Assembly: GCA_964653855.1 (NCBI GenBank)
Contig: CAZZFV010000028.1
Location: 1 to 28,376 of the forward strand
Length of the DNA stretch: 28,376 nucleotides
Direction: 5' to 3'
DNA from: RGIG3528 sp964653855
GTDB lineage: Bacteria > Bacillota > Clostridia > Lachnospirales > Lachnospiraceae
Below the pieces are notes generated by a model that saw nothing but the letters and a program-made list of their open reading frames with translations, was not told the DNA's origin and searched no databases. The position numbers and the translations under genes are program-made. Of the stretch, positions 22,195 through 28,376 are shown one piece after another; position 1 is the stretch's first letter; each line of letters opens with the position of its first letter.

Positions 22195-23793
22195 ATGACA
22201 AAAAGAATTAAAAAATATATTTCGGTTTTAATGCTTTTTGTAATGCTGTTATCTTGTACGACCGGCTGCGGTAAGGCACAAGTTGATACAATAGACGATG
22301 ACTACCGCGTTTTTTATCAAATATTTGTGGGTTCGTTTTCGGATTCTGACGGTGACGGCATCGGCGATATCAGAGGAATCATAAATCGTATGGATTATTT
22401 AAACGACGGCGACATGAATTCCGATGACGATTTGGGTGTCCAGGGAATTTGGCTTTCTCCCATATTTGCTTCACCGAGCTACCACAAGTATGATGTCACA
22501 AGCTATTACAGGATTGACCCCGATTTCGGTACGGAAGAGGATTTGGCTGAGCTTATCACGCTTTGTCACGAACGAAACGTAAAAATTATCTTGGACTTCG
22601 TTCCGAATCACACATCCTCGTCAAATATATGGTTCCAAAGATTTAAGCTTGCTCACCAAAACGGAGACACGGATAACGAGTATTACGATTTTTATTCGTG
22701 GGCAACGCTTGACACAAGACGCACCGGATGCTCTTATTCAAAGATTTCCGGCACGGACGATTATTATGAATGCAACTTCAGCACCGACATGCCGGAGCTG
22801 AATTACGACAATGAGACAGTGTTTAACGAAATGGTTGACGCCGCCGAGTATTGGTTAAATTTGGGCGTTGACGGTTTCAGATTTGACGCAATAAAGTATA
22901 TTTATTACGGAGATACTGTGAGATCCGCAGATTTCTGGTATAAATATATGGAAGCGCTGCGTGGCGTAAAGCCCGACATCTATACGGTCGGTGAGTGCTG
23001 GTCGGCGGACAGTGAGACCTTGCAATACATCACAAGCTTAAATTGCTTCAATTTCCAAATGTCGCAGGCGGAAGGCTATATCGCAAATGCGGCAAAGGGC
23101 GGAAATATTGCGATATACACGAATTATATCGAGTCTTATCAAGACAAGGTACTTGCCGCAAACGAAAACGCAATGATCATTCCGTTTATATCGAATCACG
23201 ATATGGACAGGTCGGCGGGCTACTTAACGCTTGCTTCAAAGCGCAGCATGATGGGCGCAAATCTTTATATACTTTGTTCGGGTTCGCCGTTTATTTATTA
23301 CGGTGAAGAGATTGGCTTAAAAGGCTCCCGCGGAAGTTCAAACACGGATGCCAACAGGCGTCTTGCGATGAACTGGGGAGACGGAGATACGGTTTTGGAC
23401 CCCACGGGCGCAACGTACGAAAAAAAGAAACAGACAAACGGAACGGTTAAAGAACAGCAGGAAAATCCCGACAGCCAGTTAAATTATTATAAGAAGCTTA
23501 TCAAAATTCGAAACAAGTATCCGGAAATCGCAAGAGGCGATTACGAGTCGATAGTGACCGAAAGCACCACGTTCGGCGGATTTAAGATTACTTACGGCGA
23601 TACGGTGACCTACCTTTTCCACAACACGGCGGATAACGATAAGAGTTTTGCGCTCGCGGACATTGTGGGTGACGATGCGGATAACGTAACGCTTGGCTCC
23701 TATATAGGGCAAGGTGAAGTATCGATAAAAGACGGGAAGCTTAACGTCGGACCGCTTACATCGGTAATACTTACAACGAAGAGCGGAAAGTAA
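22195..23793 (+). CDS. GH13 alpha-amylase-family lipoprotein
   Basis: A surface-anchored alpha-glucan hydrolase of 532 residues. The signal peptide has candidate lipobox cysteines at 21 (MLLSC) and 25 (TTGC). The four GH13 regions are present: DFVPNH (134-139), GFRFDAIK with nucleophile Asp231, GECW with acid/base Glu267, and FISNHDMD with His335 and Asp336. The calcium-like loop DSDGDGIGDIRGI near residue 48 is typical of alpha-amylases and oligo-1,6-glucosidases. The exact alpha-glucan is not fixed. ATG 22195 is preferred to ATG 22189 because GAAAGGG then has proper spacing. It lies 41 bp after GH53 with no terminator and is probably co-transcribed with it. Confidence 0.92.
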   Translation: MTKRIKKYISVLMLFVMLLSCTTGCGKAQVDTIDDDYRVFYQIFVGSFSDSDGDGIGDIRGIINRMDYLNDGDMNSDDDLGVQGIWLSPIFASPSYHKYDVTSYYRIDPDFGTEEDLAELITLCHERNVKIILDFVPNHTSSSNIWFQRFKLAHQNGDTDNEYYDFYSWATLDTRRTGCSYSKISGTDDYYECNFSTDMPELNYDNETVFNEMVDAAEYWLNLGVDGFRFDAIKYIYYGDTVRSADFWYKYMEALRGVKPDIYTVGECWSADSETLQYITSLNCFNFQMSQAEGYIANAAKGGNIAIYTNYIESYQDKVLAANENAMIIPFISNHDMDRSAGYLTLASKRSMMGANLYILCSGSPFIYYGEEIGLKGSRGSSNTDANRRLAMNWGDGDTVLDPTGATYEKKKQTNGTVKEQQENPDSQLNYYKKLIKIRNKYPEIARGDYESIVTESTTFGGFKITYGDTVTYLFHNTADNDKSFALADIVGDDADNVTLGSYIGQGEVSIKDGKLNVGPLTSVILTTKSGK

Positions 23794-23871
23794 GTTATCC
23801 CAAACGGAAAGTAATTTCACAAAGTGAGAAATTCCGTAAACCGGAAATTTCCCCCGCACAATTCACGAAAT

Positions 23872-23891
23872 AAAGTCACATAAGTGGCTTT
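23872..23891 (+). other. Hairpin before the binding-protein gene
   Basis: AAAGTCAC (23872-23879) pairs with GTGGCTTT (23884-23891) through one G.U around a four-base loop, without a T run. It may stabilise or mark the 5' end of a processed mRNA for the abundant binding protein. No promoter was recognised in 23794-23917. Confidence 0.4.
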
Positions 23892-23917
23892 AAATAAATA
23901 CAAGAGGAGAGAAAAAA

Positions 23918-25750
23918 ATGAAGAAAAGATTTACAACTGTTCTCGCATTCATGTTGGCTCTTTGCATGACAATCGGCCTTGCAGCATGCGGGAAAAAGGG
24001 TAACGAGAGCGAAGGCGGCAATGATTCGTCAACAGACCTTTCGGCACTTAACGGCACATACGACATCACTGTTTGGGTTTCCGAAACAGATGGCGTAACG
24101 GCACTCACAGAAAAGCAGATTGACGCATTCGAGGAGCTTCATCCCGGAATCGTTTTAAACGCAACGGTTGAAGGCGTATCCGAAGCAGATGCCGCAACAC
24201 TTATGATCACATCCGTAGAAGACGGCGCCGATATCTACTGCTTTGCACAGGATCAGCTTGCACGTCTTGTTATGGCTCAGGCTCTCACAAAGCTCGGCAC
24301 ACAGACAGCCGCAGAAGTTACGGCTATGAACGATGCAGGTTCCGTTGCCGCAGCTTCCGTAAACGGAGACCTTTATTGCTATCCGCTCACATCCGATAAC
24401 GGCTACTATATGTATTATGATAAGTCCGTTGTTAAGGAAGAACATCTTGATTCACTCGAAGACATCATCGCAGACTGCGAAGCAGCAGGAAGACTTTTCT
24501 CTTTCGAGCTTGAAACATCGGGCTGGTACAACGTATCATTCCTTTTCGCTACAGGCTGCGTATCCGAATGGACAACAGACGAAAACGGTAACTTCACGGC
24601 AGTTAACGATACATTCAATTCGGATGCCGGTGTAGTTGCACTTAAGGGAATGCAGAAGCTTCTTAAGTCAAGCTGCTACAACTCGAGCTCATCGGGAAGC
24701 GATTTTAGTGCAGCAGTTCCTTCTGCGGTTCTTATTTCCGGTACATGGTCACTTGCAGAAGTTAAGGAAGCTCTCGGCGACAACTTCGGCGCAACGGATC
24801 TTCCTTCCTTCACGGTTGACGGACAGAGCTATCACCTTGCATCTTTCTGCGGCAACAAGCTTCTTGGTGTAAAGCCTCAGACAGATTCAAAGCGTGCAGC
24901 TGTTCTTCAGCAGCTTGCTCTTTACCTCACAGGTAAGGATTGCCAGCTTCAGAGATTCGAAGAAAAGGGCTGGGGTCCTTCAAACAAGGAAGCTCAGGCT
25001 TCAGAAGCTGTTCAGAGCGACGAAGCACTTTCCGCACTTGCAGCTCAGAACCAGTATGCAACACCTCAGGGCCAGATCCACGGTTCATGGTGGGATATCT
25101 CCAAGGTTTATGCCGTAACGGCTAAGACAGCAACAACAGACGCAGAGCTTAAGCAGGCTCTTCAGGATTATGACGATTCCATCCATTCGCTCCTTACAAT
25201 GAGCGTTGACGAGAAGGAAGCTTGGTCACTCATCGGTTCAATGAACGGTGACGGTTGGGCAACAGACATCGCTATGACATGCGACTCCAAGGGCGTATGG
25301 CATTCAGACGCAATTAAGTTCGCAGCAGGCGACGAATTCAAGGCACGTCAGGGCAAGAGCTGGGATGTTAACATCGGCGGCGACGGCGCTGTAAACGGTG
25401 CAAACATGGTTGTTTCCGAAGCAGGCTACTACTTCGTAACCGTTACATTCGATAAGGATGCTCAGACAGGTACAATCACACTCAACAAGTCTGATGATAT
25501 CTACGGATTCACAGTAATCGGTTCCATCAACGGCGACGGCTGGACGGTTGACCTTCCTATGGAAATCCAGGCTGACGGAAGCTACATCACAACAGAAGCT
25601 TACACAATGGCAGCAGGCGTTGAGTTCAAGGTTCGTCAGGGCAAGAACTGGGATGTGGCTTATCCTGCAGAAAACTTCAAGGTTGAAACAGACGGCACAT
25701 ACTACATCAAGATGAATGCCGACACAACGGTTGAACTTATTGCAAAATAA
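23918..25750 (+). CDS. Oligosaccharide-binding lipoprotein of an ABC importer with two extra C-terminal modules
   Basis: The substrate receptor for the permeases downstream, 610 residues. The lipobox is LAAC (Cys24). Residues about 45-430 form a MalE-type solute-binding domain, beginning DITVWVSETDGVTALTEKQ with an aromatic-rich sugar region. Two related modules of about 85-95 residues follow. The first begins WSLIGSMNGDGW near 434 and the second FTVIGSINGDGW near 528. Each contains the pair FKARQGKSWD or FKVRQGKNWD, and they resemble SusE/SusF-type starch-binding domains. Such modules are unusual on a solute-binding protein and lengthen it by almost half. Codon choice here is more uniform (GCA, ACA, CTT) than in neighbours, suggesting high expression. 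AGAGGAGAG precedes ATG 23918. Confidence 0.9.
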   Translation: MKKRFTTVLAFMLALCMTIGLAACGKKGNESEGGNDSSTDLSALNGTYDITVWVSETDGVTALTEKQIDAFEELHPGIVLNATVEGVSEADAATLMITSVEDGADIYCFAQDQLARLVMAQALTKLGTQTAAEVTAMNDAGSVAAASVNGDLYCYPLTSDNGYYMYYDKSVVKEEHLDSLEDIIADCEAAGRLFSFELETSGWYNVSFLFATGCVSEWTTDENGNFTAVNDTFNSDAGVVALKGMQKLLKSSCYNSSSSGSDFSAAVPSAVLISGTWSLAEVKEALGDNFGATDLPSFTVDGQSYHLASFCGNKLLGVKPQTDSKRAAVLQQLALYLTGKDCQLQRFEEKGWGPSNKEAQASEAVQSDEALSALAAQNQYATPQGQIHGSWWDISKVYAVTAKTATTDAELKQALQDYDDSIHSLLTMSVDEKEAWSLIGSMNGDGWATDIAMTCDSKGVWHSDAIKFAAGDEFKARQGKSWDVNIGGDGAVNGANMVVSEAGYYFVTVTFDKDAQTGTITLNKSDDIYGFTVIGSINGDGWTVDLPMEIQADGSYITTEAYTMAAGVEFKVRQGKNWDVAYPAENFKVETDGTYYIKMNADTTVELIAK

Positions 25751-25797
25751 GAAATGAACAATTAATTTATTCGTAACAATCAAACTTTAATCACCCG

Positions 25798-25824
25798 GAC
25801 CATCCCGGAATTTCCGGGGTGGTC
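25798..25824 (+). terminator. Intercistronic hairpin between the binding-protein and permease genes
   Basis: A 12-bp stem (GACCATCCCGGA, 25798-25809, with 25813-25824) has one G.U pair and a three-base loop. It is followed by TGTTTA, not a true T run. It probably acts as a partial terminator or as a 3' mRNA stabiliser, favouring the binding protein over the permeases. Confidence 0.6.
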
Positions 25825-25874
25825 TGTTTAAAAAGAAAAGGAAACCTGAATCTTTGCACGAGAGGGGCGTTTAA

Positions 25875-27401
25875 ATGCAGCGGCTAACCACATCAGAATA
25901 TATAAAATTACCGTTAATCAAAAAAATCGGTTACAAAATCCTTTGCTTTTTTGCGGCACTCGGATCTTACTTTGCAAGATTCGGAAGTGTCATAGGAAAC
26001 GGCGTAGGAGGCTTTTTTAAGGCACTCGGAAAAGACATCGCCGAAATATTTACAACATTTAAGAACGGCACTTGGGTAACAAGAGTTTCTTATATTATCA
26101 TGGGATTCGGAAACATTGTGCGCGGACAAGTGCTTCGCGGCATCGGATTCCTCGTATTTGAAGCCGTATTCATTGCCTATATGATTACAACGGGAATAGG
26201 ATGCCTTGACAAATTCAAGACACTCGGTACCGAAGCGGTACGAAAAGTCTACGATCCCGTATTTGACGTATACGTAAGCGAGCCGGGCGACAATTCGCTT
26301 TTTATCATGCTTTACGGCATACTCACAATTTTCTTCTGTATTGCTTTTATTTGGTGCTGGAGAACAAACATCCGCCAAAACAAGATTGCGGAAGAGCTTC
26401 TCGCACGCGGCAAGCGTCTTACTTCCGCACGTGAGGACTTAAGAGCGCTCGTTGACGAAAAATTTTACAAAACATTGCTTGCGATACCTATGCTCGGTAT
26501 CCTGATTTTCATGGTGCTTCCGATTGTTGCCATGATTCTCATCGCATTCACCAACTATGACGGCGAACACAACGGTTACAGTAACCTCTTCACTTGGGTG
26601 GGACTCGATAACTTCAAGGCTCTCTTCTCAAACGCTGCGGGTTCAAACCTTGGCTATACATTCATGCATATCCTCGGATGGACGCTTGTGTGGGCATTTT
26701 TTGCAACGTTCACAAACTACATCCTCGGAATTGTCGTTGCCCTTATGATCAACAAAAAGGGCATCAAGTTCAAAAAAATGTGGAGAGGCATCCTCGTTCT
26801 CACGATCGCCATTCCGCAATTTGTATCACTTATGTACGTTTCAAAGCTTTTTGCGAAGAACGGACTTGTAAACGGATACCTCATCAAGTGGGGCATTATC
26901 GACTGGCCGATTGAATTTTGGCAAAACGCAACTTATGCGAGAATCCTTGTTATCCTTATCAATATCTGGATCGGTATTCCTTACCTTATGCTTATAGCAA
27001 CGGGAATACTCATGAACATCCCCGCCGACCTTTACGAATCGGCGCGTATTGACGGAGCAACACCGTTCCAGCAGTTCAGAAAGATAACGATGCCTTATAT
27101 GCTTTTTGTAACGGGACCTTATCTTCTTACAAGCTTTATCGGAAACATCAACAACTTTAACGTAATTTACCTTCTCACAAACGGAAATACCGTGGCAAAT
27201 CCTGCTTATACGGTTGACGGAACGAGCGCCTCCGATGTCGACTTACTTGTAACGTGGCTCTATAACATTTCGATGGGAGCTTCCGTTAACTACAAGCTCG
27301 CGGCGGTAATCGCAATCCTTATATTCGTTGTGGTTGCAACCATTTCCGTAATTGCATACAATGCAATGCCTTCCAACAAGAATGAGGAGGATTTCCAATG
27401 A
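25875..27401 (+). CDS. ABC sugar permease, MalF-type, with long N-terminal extension
   Basis: The first membrane subunit of the importer, 508 residues. The MalF core starts near residue 195 (LLAIPMLGILIFMVLPIVAM) and carries the ATPase-contacting EAA loop ADLYESARIDGATPFQQF (about 386-403). Most Gram-positive MalF-type permeases are about 300-430 residues. Here about 195 extra N-terminal residues contain an amphipathic start, two or three hydrophobic segments (about 90-115 and 140-165), an external loop and a charged linker. GAGAGGGG lies 6 bases before ATG 25875. It overlaps the next gene by 4 bp (ATGA). It could be part of a maltodextrin importer or, as in ganPQ systems, a galacto-oligosaccharide importer. 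Confidence 0.92.
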   Translation: MQRLTTSEYIKLPLIKKIGYKILCFFAALGSYFARFGSVIGNGVGGFFKALGKDIAEIFTTFKNGTWVTRVSYIIMGFGNIVRGQVLRGIGFLVFEAVFIAYMITTGIGCLDKFKTLGTEAVRKVYDPVFDVYVSEPGDNSLFIMLYGILTIFFCIAFIWCWRTNIRQNKIAEELLARGKRLTSAREDLRALVDEKFYKTLLAIPMLGILIFMVLPIVAMILIAFTNYDGEHNGYSNLFTWVGLDNFKALFSNAAGSNLGYTFMHILGWTLVWAFFATFTNYILGIVVALMINKKGIKFKKMWRGILVLTIAIPQFVSLMYVSKLFAKNGLVNGYLIKWGIIDWPIEFWQNATYARILVILINIWIGIPYLMLIATGILMNIPADLYESARIDGATPFQQFRKITMPYMLFVTGPYLLTSFIGNINNFNVIYLLTNGNTVANPAYTVDGTSASDVDLLVTWLYNISMGASVNYKLAAVIAILIFVVVATISVIAYNAMPSNKNEEDFQ

Positions 27402-28273
27402 GTAAGAGTAAAATGGGTCTTAAGGCCAAGACCAGAATTTCAAACGGAATAATATATGTAATCCTCACGCTTATGTCGATAATTTGGCTGATTCCTTTCT
27501 TTTGCATACTTTGCGAATCGTTCAGATGCGAAACTACAAGCCAGGTGGGATACGTAATCCCCAAGCAGTGGGGCTTAGACAACTACAAGGCCCTTTTCAA
27601 TACCGAAAAGAACGACGTTGTCCAATTTGTGACATGGTTTAAGAATACGTTTATCATTGCGCTTTTTTCGTCGATCATTCACACGTTTATCGTGCTTTGC
27701 ACAAGCTACACCTTGTCCAGAATGCGTTTTAAGATGAGAAAGCCGCTCATGAACATCATGCTTATCCTCGGAATGTTCCCGGGATTCATCACGATGATCG
27801 TTTTGTACAGCGTCCTTTCTAAACTCGGAATGGTAGGCGTAAACTCCGTTCCCGGACTTATCATTGTGTATACGGCAAGCGCCGCAATGGGATATTATGT
27901 ATCGAAGGGATTTTTTGATACCGTGCCCAAGTCGCTCGACGAAGCCGCACGTGTTGACGGCGCAACGAGAGCGCAGGTTCTTCTTCACATCACGCTTCCC
28001 ATGGCAAAGCCGATTGTTATTTATCAGATTCTTACATCGTTTATGTCCCCTTGGGGCGACTTCATGTTTGCGAAGTACATTGTAAGAAGCAGCACCGCCG
28101 GCATGACCGTTGCCGTAGGTATGCAAAACCTTATCACAAAGACAAACAATGCCGCTCACTATACGCACTTCTGCGCGGCGGGCGTGTGTGTTGCGATTCC
28201 GATCACGATACTCTTCATGTTCCTTCAGAAGTATTATGTTGAAGGCGTAACGGGCGGAGCCGTAAAGGGTTGA
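27398..28273 (+). CDS. ABC sugar permease, MalG-type
   Basis: The second membrane subunit, 291 residues with six hydrophobic segments, the normal length for MalG. The EAA loop reads KSLDEAARVDGATRAQVLLH (about 175-194), and the C terminus ends in VEGVTGGAVKG, as in MalG homologues. The ATGA overlap with the MalF-type gene indicates coupled translation and a heterodimeric pore. No ATPase gene follows before the terminator, so the transporter probably uses a shared multi-sugar ATPase (MsmK type) encoded elsewhere. Confidence 0.93.
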   Translation: MSKSKMGLKAKTRISNGIIYVILTLMSIIWLIPFFCILCESFRCETTSQVGYVIPKQWGLDNYKALFNTEKNDVVQFVTWFKNTFIIALFSSIIHTFIVLCTSYTLSRMRFKMRKPLMNIMLILGMFPGFITMIVLYSVLSKLGMVGVNSVPGLIIVYTASAAMGYYVSKGFFDTVPKSLDEAARVDGATRAQVLLHITLPMAKPIVIYQILTSFMSPWGDFMFAKYIVRSSTAGMTVAVGMQNLITKTNNAAHYTHFCAAGVCVAIPITILFMFLQKYYVEGVTGGAVKG

Positions 28274-28340
28274 TGGGAAATATTTGAGATTCCTAAAAAA
28301 CCGGATATGATAGTTTAAAGATTGTAAACGGAAAATTATA

Positions 28341-28368
28341 AAAAAGTGCCGAAATTCGGCACTTTTTT
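28341..28368 (+). terminator. Rho-independent terminator of the carbohydrate operon
   Basis: AAAAAGTGCCGA (28341-28352) pairs with TCGGCACTTTTT (28356-28367) around a three-base loop. The T run continues to 28369. The A tract makes it potentially bidirectional. Confidence 0.92.
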
Positions 28369-28376
28369 TGTGTGAA

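Noticed and set aside
25798..25824. Full rho-independent terminator ending the operon after the binding-protein gene
   Set aside because: The stem is strong but lacks a T run, and the permease genes downstream have no recognisable promoter, so it is called only a partial terminator or stabiliser.

Overview
The window looks like chromosomal DNA of an anaerobic Clostridia species, most likely Lachnospiraceae (Bacillota). This rests on gene order and protein style: a trmB/trmO block, a nupNOPQ-type nucleoside importer, the yaaR-holB-ricT-yabB-rsmI replication and methylation cluster known from Bacillota, strong AGGAGG-type ribosome sites, many lipoprotein signal peptides, and carbohydrate genes typical of gut Lachnospiraceae. 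A run of exactly 100 N, flanked by an identical 55-bp repeat, marks this as a scaffolded (probably metagenomic) assembly. No phage, transposase, CRISPR array or rRNA was seen.

Layout. 1-334: four tRNA genes (Thr, Tyr, initiator fMet, Phe). 398-2191: tRNA modification genes trmO (interrupted by the assembly gap) and trmB, separated by a 35-bp tandem repeat. 2214-5253: a surface M14 carboxypeptidase lipoprotein and a D,D-carboxypeptidase, overlapping and probably a cell-wall pair. 5522-6943: an MFS sugar-type transporter, convergent with tRNA-Lys (minus strand) across a bidirectional terminator. 7239-7355: a possible 38-residue membrane protein on the minus strand. 7518-12571: a complete BMP-type nucleoside ABC importer. 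12625-17613: a guanylate-kinase-like protein, yaaR, holB, ricT, yabB/trmN6 and rsmI, with tandem repeats and a possible structured RNA before rsmI.

17614-28376 is a carbohydrate locus. It opens with an unusually rich regulatory region: five TTGYRCAA palindromes and an 11-bp tandem repeat. A cytoplasmic protein of unrecognised family follows, perhaps GH57/deacetylase-like in fold, coupled to a 72-residue zinc-ribbon protein. Next come a GH53 endo-beta-1,4-galactanase lipoprotein behind its own operator-dense promoter, a GH13 amylase-type lipoprotein, a solute-binding lipoprotein carrying two extra C-terminal modules, and two MalF/MalG-type permeases. No ABC ATPase is encoded for this importer, so a shared ATPase elsewhere is likely.

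Working together, the last block would degrade a polysaccharide outside the cell (GH53 on galactan, GH13 on an alpha-glucan), capture the oligosaccharides with the modular binding protein and import them. The unknown cytoplasmic protein could act on imported sugars. The best candidates for something undescribed are that protein with its zinc-ribbon partner, the operator arrays before it, the modular binding protein, the guanylate-kinase-like gene in the position normally held by tmk, and the structured element before rsmI.
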